From contig CALUML010000005.1 of the NCBI GenBank assembly GCA_944321745.1, forward strand, positions 1 through 52,716: a stretch of DNA of 52,716 nucleotides. Reading direction: 5' to 3'. The notes beneath the pieces were generated by a model. That model was not told the origin of the DNA, searched no databases, and saw only the letters and a program-made list of their open reading frames with translations. Origin of the DNA: an uncultured Bacteroidales bacterium (lineage in GTDB: Bacteria; Bacteroidota; Bacteroidia; Bacteroidales; Paludibacteraceae). The position numbers and the translations under genes were made by a program. This document shows positions 45,390-52,716 of the stretch, in pieces (position 1 is the stretch's first letter; each line of letters opens with the position of its first letter).

Positions 45390-48300
45390 TTATTCTTCTT
45401 TGTTCGCCACGTTGGCCACGAGCGAACGCTTGATGAGGTCGCGCAGTTCCTGTTGCTTGTTTTTCACCTCGTAGCGCGCTGCCGGGCGGTAGAAGTCGGG
45501 GTATTTCGCCCTGGCCAGGCGGAACTTCATGTCGTCCAGGTTGCCGCTCACTTCCACCGAGGCGCGGAAAGGCAGCGGGCTTTCCACCAGCGAGATGTTG
45601 TAGTCAAAGCTCATGTCCAGGTTGTGCCGCCCGCCCACCACGGCCTTGTAGCGGTCGATGGCGATGAGGAAGGGGTACACGTCTATCTCGTTGCGGAACA
45701 CGGTGAACTCAGCCGTGAGGCTGTCCACCTGGTTCTCCTTCTGGCGGTTTTTGAAGCGCAACATGCGGGCTATCTCGGCAAAGGTCTCCCCGTCCACCAG
45801 CTTCAGATCCTCGCCCCGGATGGAGGCCGCCCCGCGCAGGGTGGACATCTTCAGGTTATATAAGGAATCAAGGTTGGTCTCGGCAGCCAGGTGAAATTCG
45901 CCCGTGCCGTCGAACGACCGCAGCATGGGCATGATGGAGTCGAGGTCGGGTATCATGTGGAGCAGGTCGGCTATCTCCACCTTCATCATGTGGAAGTCGA
46001 GCCCCACGAAGAGGTGGTTGCGCCTCGGTGTCTGGTACATGGCGGTCAGCTGGATGTCCGACCCCGGCGTGGTGAAGGTCAGTTCTTCCAGTGCCAATGT
46101 GCCGTTGGCCACCCGCACATCGCCGTCCACGTCGGTTATCAGGTTTTGGTTGAAGGACGCTTCGGCAATGTCGGTGTGCAGGGTGAGGTCGATGCCTTGC
46201 GGCACCATGTAGGGGCCGGTGTAGGCGGCGGTGTCCGCCGGGGTTTCTTCGGCGGCGGGCGGTGCGGCGGGAGCTTCCGTTGCGTCATCTTCGGCGGTTT
46301 CCTCCTCGCTGCCCAGCCCGCTGGTGAGGGCCATGAGCTGGTCGATGTCGGTGTGTGCCGAGGTGAAGGCGAAGTCGCCCCGCAGGATGGAGTCGCCCCG
46401 GAAGAAGGGCAGGATGTTGTCCAGTTTGCCCGCCAGGTTGAAGTCCGATGCCCCGAGGTGCACGCCCGCCTGCTCTATCTCGAAGGTGCGGGGCGTGAAG
46501 TCCATCTTCACTTGTGGCAGTTCCACGGGGTAGGGCAGGGCGGCGAGGTGCGCCACGCCCTGCTGCAGGTGGAACGCCCCGCGCGGCATCCAGCGCAGGA
46601 AGATGTCCTCCTGATTCTTGTTGTAGAACACCGTGGCCGCCACGTCGAGCAGGTCGGCCTGCACGCGGTCCGTGCCCAGGTCGGCGTTCAGTTTGCCGCT
46701 GCCCACCTTCACGCTGAAGCGGGGCTGCCCGGCGTTGCGCCGCTGGGGTGCTACGGACACGGCCACTTCGGGTTGTTCGATTTGCACGGACATGGAGTCC
46801 ATGCCGGCCTGTGCGAAGCCCAGCCCCAGGCGGAGGTTTACCGCCGGGATGCGGGTGGTGTCGCGCACGTCCGAGGTCTCCACGTCCAAGTTCAACCCTT
46901 GCAGGGCGGCTTGCATGCCGGTTCCCAGGGCCACGTCCAGTTGGTCGGCCTCGATGCCGGCGGCGGCAAAGCCCGTGTGCTTCGTGCGGGCGTTCGGGTT
47001 GGGCAGGGAGAGGGTTATCCGGGTGTCGTTTGTCTTCAGGGAGAGGGTGTCATAGGCCACGGCCAGGTCTTTGAACTGCAACGAGGCGGAAGCCTTGATT
47101 TGTTCCAAGGCCATCTGTTCCACCTGCGAGAGGGATGCGCGTGCCGCCACGCGGGCTTTGAGCCTGCCCGCCATCGTCACGTTCATGGAGTCGGGCACGA
47201 AAGGGGCCAGTTCCGGCAGGTGCAGGTCGGCATCGGCGGTGAGGTCGGCGTGCGGGTCGGAGAGCAGGCGGTCGGCCCGTCCCGAGAGGGCGATGCGCGA
47301 TTGCGGCGTGCGCACTGCGAGGCGGTCTATTTGCAGGAAAGTCGTATCGTCGCGCTGCAAGTTCACGTAGGCCGCCAGGTTGCCGTCCACCTGCTTGAGG
47401 GGGAAGGGCAGCAGGTCGGGACAGGCGGCCGACACCCCGTCCAGTTGCACCTGTGCCGTCACGGCGGGCATCGTGGAGTCGTTGTATACGCCCTGCACCG
47501 TGCCTTGTGCGGTGAGGCTGCCCGCCGCCTCGATGCCGTCTACATATTCGTGGAAGGCGGCAGGCACGGAGGCCAGCAGCCGCTGTACCTGCGGCAGGTC
47601 GAGGCGGTACGTCAGGTCGGTGTGCACCTCGCCCCGCACCGTGTCCAGGGAAGCCTTGCCCTGTATGCCGAGCGAAAGTCCGTTGAATGACAGGGCCAGT
47701 TGTTCCACTTGCGCCGACAGGCGGGAGAGGTCTGCCACGGCTTGCAGGTCGAGCCCCACTTCGGCATCGGTCAGGTAGGCATCGCCCGCGTAGGCCAGCG
47801 ACACGGCTTGCGGCTGTATGTGCAGACCGGCCTGCACCCGGTTGCCCTGCAAGGCCACGCTGAGATCGGGAGCCAGCCCCCGCACCTCGGCTGTGAGGGA
47901 CGAGTCGGCGTAGGCCACGGCAAACGGCTCGGTGGCGAGGTGCACCGTGAGGCTGTCCATGGGGCGCAAGGAAGCATCGGCCACGGCGCAGAGGCCGCGC
48001 ACGGTGGCTTCCATGCCGCTTTGGCGGTCGATGTAGCTCAGGTCGATGTTGCGCAGCTCGATGGTCGACACGTCTATCAGCCCGAAAGGCAGTCCGCCAT
48101 CGTCGTCCGCCTCCGGCTCGTCGGGCGAGGGCGGGAAGAGGTCGAAGTTGGCCCGGCCCGCCCCGTCCACGTAGGCGCACACCCGCCCGTCGAGCAGGCG
48201 GATGCCGCTCAGGCGCAGTTCCCGGTGCTGGAGGAAAGCCTTTACGTCCACGGCGGCTTGCAGGCGGTCGGCCCGTACCAAAGTGTCGCCGCATTCGGCC

Positions 48301-48548
48301 TGCGCCTGCGGGTTGAGTGCAGCCACCTGGTCAATCTGCAACTCGAAGCGGGGGAAGGAGCTGAAGAACGTCAGTTCCACCCGCCCGATGTGCGTGGGGC
48401 AGGGCACGTACTTTTCCACCTGGCTGCGCACGATGGGCGTGAGCCGCTCGGGGGTGAACACCAGCCACAGTGCTATGCAAAGCACCACGAGCACCAGCCC
48501 GACCAGCGAGCCGAGCGTGATGCCGAAAATCTTGAAGAACTTTTTCAT
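45390..48548 (-). CDS. AsmA-family envelope protein
   Basis: A 1052-aa protein anchored by one N-terminal membrane helix (FGITLGSLVGLVLVVLCIALWLVF, ~residues 9-32) with a large periplasmic β-rich body. The opening after the helix (RSQVEKYVPCPTHIGRVELTFFSSFPRFEL, given here as landmarks only) and repeated LxxLNxL-like β stretches fit the AsmA/TamB-like superfamily of bridge proteins thought to move lipids between membranes. A low-complexity EETAEDDATEAPAAPPAAEE linker (near 750-775) separates the C-terminal AsmA_2-like region. It is the first gene of the minus-strand AsmA-GT2-DUF4922 run. The exact lipid or function is not deducible. Confidence 0.85.
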   Translation of the reverse strand: MKKFFKIFGITLGSLVGLVLVVLCIALWLVFTPERLTPIVRSQVEKYVPCPTHIGRVELTFFSSFPRFELQIDQVAALNPQAQAECGDTLVRADRLQAAVDVKAFLQHRELRLSGIRLLDGRVCAYVDGAGRANFDLFPPSPDEPEADDDGGLPFGLIDVSTIELRNIDLSYIDRQSGMEATVRGLCAVADASLRPMDSLTVHLATEPFAVAYADSSLTAEVRGLAPDLSVALQGNRVQAGLHIQPQAVSLAYAGDAYLTDAEVGLDLQAVADLSRLSAQVEQLALSFNGLSLGIQGKASLDTVRGEVHTDLTYRLDLPQVQRLLASVPAAFHEYVDGIEAAGSLTAQGTVQGVYNDSTMPAVTAQVQLDGVSAACPDLLPFPLKQVDGNLAAYVNLQRDDTTFLQIDRLAVRTPQSRIALSGRADRLLSDPHADLTADADLHLPELAPFVPDSMNVTMAGRLKARVAARASLSQVEQMALEQIKASASLQFKDLAVAYDTLSLKTNDTRITLSLPNPNARTKHTGFAAAGIEADQLDVALGTGMQAALQGLNLDVETSDVRDTTRIPAVNLRLGLGFAQAGMDSMSVQIEQPEVAVSVAPQRRNAGQPRFSVKVGSGKLNADLGTDRVQADLLDVAATVFYNKNQEDIFLRWMPRGAFHLQQGVAHLAALPYPVELPQVKMDFTPRTFEIEQAGVHLGASDFNLAGKLDNILPFFRGDSILRGDFAFTSAHTDIDQLMALTSGLGSEEETAEDDATEAPAAPPAAEETPADTAAYTGPYMVPQGIDLTLHTDIAEASFNQNLITDVDGDVRVANGTLALEELTFTTPGSDIQLTAMYQTPRRNHLFVGLDFHMMKVEIADLLHMIPDLDSIMPMLRSFDGTGEFHLAAETNLDSLYNLKMSTLRGAASIRGEDLKLVDGETFAEIARMLRFKNRQKENQVDSLTAEFTVFRNEIDVYPFLIAIDRYKAVVGGRHNLDMSFDYNISLVESPLPFRASVEVSGNLDDMKFRLARAKYPDFYRPAARYEVKNKQQELRDLIKRSLVANVANKEE

Positions 48549-48821
48549 AAGCCGTGCTTGTTAGGATGTTTTCCGCAGGTTGCGTGGATGGGGCGGAATG
48601 GCCTTGTCTCTACAATCCAATGCATCCGATGGAAGCCAGCCGGGTTTGTTGTAGAGACAAGGTCAGCCTTGTCTCCCTGTTCCGAATGTTTCGATGAATG
48701 CCAGGCGGGTTTGTTATGGAGACAAGGCATGCCTTGTCTCTACAAGACCGTCTGCTCTTTTTACGCAGGGCGTTGCCCTGCGCTGAGTGCTGCAAGGCCG
48801 TTGGCCTTGGAGGGAGTTTGT
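48549..48821. repeat. Gap with 65-bp tandem hairpin repeat and a compensated REP-like element
   Basis: Units at 48601-48665 and 48666-48730 (exactly 65 bp each) plus a partial third at 48731-48747 all begin GCCTTGTCTC. Each unit ends in a TAGAGACAAGG-like complement, so every unit folds as a hairpin. A REP-like element follows at 48764-48810, in which the first hairpin has matching changes on both arms (CGCAGGGC / GCCCTGCG). Confidence 0.85.
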
Positions 48822-49193
48822 TTAATTTACCTTGTTGAAGGAAAACTCCTTGCCGAAGTCATCCTCATACACCAGTTTGCTGGAGGTGAGTTGCGTTACC
48901 GTGTAGGTTTTGGGCACGTTGCTGCCCATTTCCATGATGTGTATTTGCGTGAGGGTGGATTGGACGAGTGACCATTCGAAAGGCTGGGCCTCGGCTTCGG
49001 TCACGTCGTCGGCTTCGTCCCAGGTCTTGCCCGTGTAGTCGGAGGCGTAGGTGTAGAATACTTGCGTGCCGACTTCCTGCCATTTGCCGATGAGGAGGGC
49101 TTCGTCGAAGGTGGGTTCTTCCTTTTGGCAGGAAGTGAGGCACAGGGCGGCGGCTATCACCGCCAACACGTAAAGGAAGGTCTTTTTCATCAT
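48822..49193 (-). CDS. Small lipoprotein, lipocalin-like
   Basis: A 123-aa lipoprotein: signal MMKKTFLYVLAVIAAALCLTSC with the lipid-attachment Cys at residue 22. The mature part contains LLIGKWQEVGTQVFYTYASD and alternating β-like segments, typical of Bacteroidota lipocalin-like or DUF-type lipoproteins. Function is unknown. A consensus promoter lies upstream (49235-49266). The start could be either of two adjacent Met codons (49193 or 49190). Confidence 0.8.
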   Translation of the reverse strand: MMKKTFLYVLAVIAAALCLTSCQKEEPTFDEALLIGKWQEVGTQVFYTYASDYTGKTWDEADDVTEAEAQPFEWSLVQSTLTQIHIMEMGSNVPKTYTVTQLTSSKLVYEDDFGKEFSFNKVN

Positions 49194-49234
49194 TGCTTGT
49201 TTAATAAAGATTGTTCTTGATAGGATATAACCCC

Positions 49235-49266
49235 GCAAATGTACGATTTTACTTCCAGCTGGCAAA
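49235..49266 (-). promoter_or_regulatory. Consensus promoter for the lipoprotein gene (TTTG-N19-TACATTTGC)
   Basis: On the minus strand TTTG (49266-49263), a 19-base spacer and TACATTTGC (49243-49235) match the Bacteroidota -33/-7 consensus. The leader would be about 35 bases. Confidence 0.75.
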
Positions 49267-49326
49267 GGCATAAGGAGTTAAAGTGGCGGGGAAAGTCTGC
49301 CGCGGTTTCCGGCGGGCGGCGGAAAT

Positions 49327-49392
49327 GCGTTACTGCGGAATTTTGGCTGCTTTACTATGGAATTTTAGCTGCGTACGTACGGAAATCCGGCT
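49327..49392 (+). repeat. 22-bp tandem repeat, three units
   Basis: Units at 49327-49348, 49349-49370 and 49371-49392 share GCGTTACTGCGGAATTTTGG with drift in the later units. Same family and orientation as 36145-36210. Confidence 0.85.
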
Positions 49393-49402
49393 GCGTCCGT
49401 AC

Positions 49403-49431
49403 AAAAAAAAGAGACCGGGCAGTGCCCGGCC
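49403..49431 (-). terminator. Intrinsic terminator of the wza-wzc operon
   Basis: On the minus strand the stem CCGGGC-ACT-GCCCGG is followed by TCTCTTTTTTTT. It lies about 25 bases after the tyrosine-kinase stop. Confidence 0.9.
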
Positions 49432-49456
49432 TCGCAAGTTGGGGAGGCGTTCCGGC

Positions 49457-51781
49457 TTACTTCGCCTTCATGTACCGCTTGTGGTTGTAGCCGTAGTACA
49501 CGGCCACCTCGTCCGTGCCGTTGAGCATCACGGCCATGTTGTTCAGCTTGTGGCTTTCGTACAACTCGTTGATGAGGCCGGTTACTTCGCGGGTGGTGTA
49601 GTGCTGGCGGGAAACGTACACCGTGTTGTCCACCACGCGGTTAATCTGGAACGTGTCCGACACCACGCCCACGGGGGCGGAGTCGATGATGATGTAGTCG
49701 AACGACTGCTTGAGTCCTGCTATCAAGTCGTCCAGCCGCTGGCTCATGAGGAGCTCGGTGGGGTTGGGTGGCACGGGGCCGCCTTGTATCACGCAGAGGT
49801 AGGGGTTGCCGGGCACCTCGGTCATGATGTCGGACGCTTGCACGGAGGGGTCGGACAGGTAGACTGTGGCCCCGGTGCGTGCCTTGGGCAGGTGCATGTA
49901 GTCGCCCAGCATGGGGTTGCGGATGTCGAGGCCGATGAGGGCGACGCGCTTCTTCATGAGGGCGAACGACAGGGCGAGGTTGACCGAGATGAACGACTTG
50001 CCTTCGCCGCTCACGCTGGAGGTGACGAGGATGACGGGGCATTGCTTGCCTGCCACCATGAACTGCAGGTTGGTGCGCAGCTGCCGGAACATCTCGACAA
50101 CCGGGGTGACGGTGCCTTCGGTTACCACCACGTTGTTGCCCGACTTGTTGGTGGGTATGGAGCCGAGGTAGGGCGCACGCACGAGGCGTTGGTATTCCTT
50201 CTTGTCCTGCACGGTGTTGTTCAGCAAGTCCAGCAGGTAGATAAGTGCCAGCGGGATGCACGCGCCCAGCAGCAAGGCCACGGCGAGTGTCACCATCTTG
50301 CGGGGCGACACGGGTTCGAGCGAGGCATAGGCCTTGTCGAGCACCTTGGCGGGCGGCAGGGTGGTGGCCATGCTCAGTTCGTTTTCCTTCTTCTTCTGGA
50401 GCAGGTACACGTAGAGCGTCTGCGACACTTCTTGCCGGCGCATCTTTTCGATGTATTCGCGTTCCTGGCGCGGCACGTCCTGGATGCGGGTGTTGAATTG
50501 CGCCCCTTTGGCCACCAGGTCGGCCTTGGCGATGTCCAGCCCGTCGGAGATGCTTTGGATGCTGGTGAGGATGGCCTCGCGCATCACGTCGAGCGTCTTT
50601 TCCGCCTGGGCGATGACGGGGTTCTGCTCGTTGGTGGTGCGCAGCAGTTGCAGGCGTTCGAGCAGGGCTTCGTTATATTGCTTGATAAGCTCCACGAGCG
50701 AGGGGTCGGTCACCCCGAGGTTGGCGGGCACCAGGCCGAAGCGGTTCTCTTCCCGCCTCAGGTACTGGTCGATGTAGGCCGTCAGGTTGATTTGCGTCTG
50801 TATCTCGGCCAGTTGCTTGTCATACTCGCCCATGGACTCCAGGAAGAACTTCGCTTCCGCCGAGATGTCGGTCAGGTTGTTGGCCCGCTTGTACAGCTCG
50901 ATTTCCACCTCTATCTGCGACAGTTCCCGTTCCAGCGAGGCAATCTGTTCGTCCACGAAGCGGGCGGTGCTTTGGCCGATGAGGTTCTTGTCGTTCACCA
51001 CGTCCTGGTTGTACAGCCGCACCAGCTCGTTGAGCACGGCCACGGCTTTCTTGGGCGTGCCCGTGGTCATGGACGCGCGTATGGCGTTGGATTTCTTGTT
51101 GACCAGCCCCACGGAGATGTCTTTCGAATAGCGTTCCACCAGCACGCGGTGCGGCGTGCACACCACGCGGTAGCGCGTTCCCTTCTTGAGAGAGTCCACT
51201 TGCGTGAAGCGCATCTCGCCCCACAGGGTGGTGAAGGGCTCGTCCAGGCTTGCGAGGCGGTATTTCGCCTTGCTCTCCCCGCCTTCGAACTTCACTTCGT
51301 AGCCCCCCTTGCGCGGGCGGATGTCGAAGCGCAGCGTCTTGGTGAGCGTGTCGGTGAGCGAGCGCGGCAAGTCCAGCCGCACGGGCGACAGCGGGTACAG
51401 CTCACGGTACTTCATGGGGAACCGCTTGGCGTAGTACTCCGTGCTGAGACCGAGCGAGTGGATGAGGTCCGAGGCGATGGTCTTTGTGGTGAGCACCTGT
51501 ATTTCATCGTCCACGATTTTGCTGCCGCCCAGGTCGCCGAGGCCTTCGAGCATGGCGAACTGCGACATCGGGTTGCTGGCCTTGTCGTCGCGCAGCAGCA
51601 AGGTGGTCTGCACGTTGTACTGGGGGATGGCCCGCACCAGGTACGCCAGCGCGATGCCCACGCACACGGTCACCGAGATGACGAACCAATACCATTTCTT
51701 CAGATACTTTTCCAGGAGGGCGCGCAGGTCGATGTTTTCTTCGGGCGCGGAGATATGGGGGGATTGCATGTTATTGTCCAT
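49457..51781 (-). CDS. Wzc-type polysaccharide co-polymerase and tyrosine autokinase
   Basis: A 774-aa inner-membrane protein controlling capsule or exopolysaccharide chain length and export. The first membrane helix (~29-49, YWFVISVTVCVGIALAYLV) precedes a large periplasmic region with coiled coil (~300-480, NDKNLIGQSTARFVDEQIAS). The second helix is near 496-518. The cytoplasmic BY-kinase domain has Walker A SSVSGEGKSFISVN (GEGK near 592-595), Walker A' LIGLDIRNPMLG (near 615-626; LI-x-LD rather than the usual LIDxD form), Walker B DYIIIDSAPVGV (near 692), and a short Tyr cluster VAVYYGYNHKRYM at the C-terminus. The gene starts 25 bases after the wza stop and has its own terminator. Confidence 0.93.
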   Translation of the reverse strand: MDNNMQSPHISAPEENIDLRALLEKYLKKWYWFVISVTVCVGIALAYLVRAIPQYNVQTTLLLRDDKASNPMSQFAMLEGLGDLGGSKIVDDEIQVLTTKTIASDLIHSLGLSTEYYAKRFPMKYRELYPLSPVRLDLPRSLTDTLTKTLRFDIRPRKGGYEVKFEGGESKAKYRLASLDEPFTTLWGEMRFTQVDSLKKGTRYRVVCTPHRVLVERYSKDISVGLVNKKSNAIRASMTTGTPKKAVAVLNELVRLYNQDVVNDKNLIGQSTARFVDEQIASLERELSQIEVEIELYKRANNLTDISAEAKFFLESMGEYDKQLAEIQTQINLTAYIDQYLRREENRFGLVPANLGVTDPSLVELIKQYNEALLERLQLLRTTNEQNPVIAQAEKTLDVMREAILTSIQSISDGLDIAKADLVAKGAQFNTRIQDVPRQEREYIEKMRRQEVSQTLYVYLLQKKKENELSMATTLPPAKVLDKAYASLEPVSPRKMVTLAVALLLGACIPLALIYLLDLLNNTVQDKKEYQRLVRAPYLGSIPTNKSGNNVVVTEGTVTPVVEMFRQLRTNLQFMVAGKQCPVILVTSSVSGEGKSFISVNLALSFALMKKRVALIGLDIRNPMLGDYMHLPKARTGATVYLSDPSVQASDIMTEVPGNPYLCVIQGGPVPPNPTELLMSQRLDDLIAGLKQSFDYIIIDSAPVGVVSDTFQINRVVDNTVYVSRQHYTTREVTGLINELYESHKLNNMAVMLNGTDEVAVYYGYNHKRYMKAK

Positions 51782-51806
51782 TGCAAAGGGAGGTTACGAG
51801 GTTGCG

Positions 51807-52601
51807 TTATCTTTTTACCGCGATGGCGGAGATGGTCACGCTCACCACCGATGCCAGCGTGGTAGCCGCCGACAGGTACAGGGAGATGTTGAGACCCGAG
51901 ATGGCCTTCACGTTGTTCGGTTCCACGTAGAGCACGTCGTTCTGCTGCAGGAAGTAATAGGGTGATGTGAACACTTCGTCCGTGTTCAGGTCGAGGCGGG
52001 CGAACTCCATCTTCCCGTCGTTCTCGCGGATGACCAGCACGTTGTTGCGCTTGCCGTAGATGCTCATGTCGCCCGCCATGGCCAGCGCGTCGAGCACCGT
52101 CACGCGTTCGTTGCTGATGGAATACTGCCCCGGCCTTTGTACTTCGCCGATGACCGACACTTTATAGTTGAGGAACTTGATGGTGACGATGATGTCCTTG
52201 AGGTAGGGCGACAGGGATTCGTGTATGCGCTCGATGGCCTGCGACTTGGTCAGTCCCGCCAGGTGTATCTTGCCCGCCACGGGGAAGTCGATGTTTCCTT
52301 CCACGTCCACCAGGTAGGCTTGCAGGGTGGGCGAGCTGTACAGCTGGTCGCTACCCGGCTTTTCATAGCCCACCACAGGCAGGTTGAACGGGGCTACCGC
52401 CGTGGGGTCGAGACCCGACACGATGATGGACAGCATGTCGCCCACGCAGATGCGGGCCTCGTGTATGTTGTTGAAGTGCGCGTTGATGCTGTCTGCCGAA
52501 GCCGCATCCACGCCCCGGAAGTAGGCCACGCGCCGCTGCGAGGTGCACGATGCCAGTAACGCCACCCCTACCAGCAGGATGATGAAAGAATTCTTCTTCA
52601 T
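51807..52601 (-). CDS. Wza-type outer-membrane polysaccharide export lipoprotein
   Basis: A 264-aa lipoprotein: MKKNSFIILLVGVALLASC with the lipidated Cys at residue 19. Poly-export domain (~35-135; ICVGDMLSIIVSGLDP, VDVEGNIDFPVAGKIHLAGL) and SLBB-like repeats (VSVIGEVQRPGQYSI near 150-165) follow, and a short hydrophobic C-terminal helix (SAATTLASVVSVTISAI). It forms the outer-membrane pore for capsule or EPS export. I start at 52601; a longer frame from 52640 is not signal-like. A TAATTTTGC box (minus strand, 52623-52615) lies close upstream, but its -33 is not convincing. No polysaccharide synthesis genes are in the window. Confidence 0.93.
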   Translation of the reverse strand: MKKNSFIILLVGVALLASCTSQRRVAYFRGVDAASADSINAHFNNIHEARICVGDMLSIIVSGLDPTAVAPFNLPVVGYEKPGSDQLYSSPTLQAYLVDVEGNIDFPVAGKIHLAGLTKSQAIERIHESLSPYLKDIIVTIKFLNYKVSVIGEVQRPGQYSISNERVTVLDALAMAGDMSIYGKRNNVLVIRENDGKMEFARLDLNTDEVFTSPYYFLQQNDVLYVEPNNVKAISGLNISLYLSAATTLASVVSVTISAIAVKR

Positions 52602-52716
52602 ATCAAGAAGCTGTGCAAAATTAAACGTGATGTGTAACACCGGTAGCTGTTCTCTTGTTATCTTTTTGCACGCTTTGTCTTTGAACAGCTACTATTATAT
52701 ATGTGTCGAAGCCCGC
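52602..52716. other. Upstream end of window
   Basis: The 115 bases upstream of wza hold no gene. On the minus strand a TAATTTTGC -7-like box (52623-52615) is present without a clear -33 element. AT-rich TATTATATATATG occurs near the end. Confidence 0.4.

Overview
The window looks like chromosomal DNA from a GC-rich member of the Bacteroidales (phylum Bacteroidota). The evidence is TAnnTTTG-type promoters, Bacteroidota-specific families (DUF6377, DUF4922, type IX secretion sorting domains, a SpoIID/AmpG/NamZ cluster) and lipoproteins and β-barrels typical of the phylum. I cannot name the genus. Genes are strongly GC-rich except for a visibly AT-richer block at about 11-26 kb.

Layout. 0.2-3.6 kb: a half-size chromate-type transporter and priA. 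3.7-8.8 kb: a cell-wall salvage cluster (SpoIID/LytB-domain protein, AmpG-like permease, NamZ-like exo-muramidase, BadF-type amino-sugar kinase resembling MurK). 8.8-10.6 kb, minus strand: upp and proC. 11.2-30.1 kb: the most distinctive region, five plus-strand genes arranged as β-barrel / 1121-aa secreted protein / 2924-aa giant secreted repeat protein / 1046-aa paralogue of the first secreted protein / β-barrel fused to two β-sandwich domains and an OmpA peptidoglycan-binding domain. All three secreted proteins end in a type A T9SS sorting domain, so this looks like a surface-adhesin or matrix locus with its own outer-membrane partners. 30.6-42.8 kb: PAP2 phosphatase, NadR-like kinase, serine acetyltransferase, RlmL-like rRNA methyltransferase, tRNA-Leu(CAA), a membrane-bound DUF6377 regulator, alanine dehydrogenase, a rel (ppGpp) gene split by an in-frame TAA, a duplicated-domain outer-membrane protein, and radC. 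42.9-52.6 kb, minus strand: an AsmA/GT2/DUF4922 operon, a small lipoprotein, and a wza-wzc capsule-export pair with a clear terminator.

Intergenic DNA is unusual. Almost every gap is filled with short dispersed repeats: a two-hairpin REP-like element (nine copies, with compensatory base changes), a 22-bp tandem family at four sites, a 40-bp four-unit array touching the priA start codon, several 7-10-bp micro-repeat families placed just before start codons, and three larger inverted-repeat elements. Several of these probably deserve description as repeat families.

Functionally, the salvage cluster should release and import muropeptides and MurNAc and phosphorylate the sugar. No MurQ etherase is in the window. 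The T9SS cargo locus probably displays large jelly-roll/Fn3 filaments on the cell surface. The rel interruption would separate the C-terminal sensing domains from the enzymatic half if it is real.
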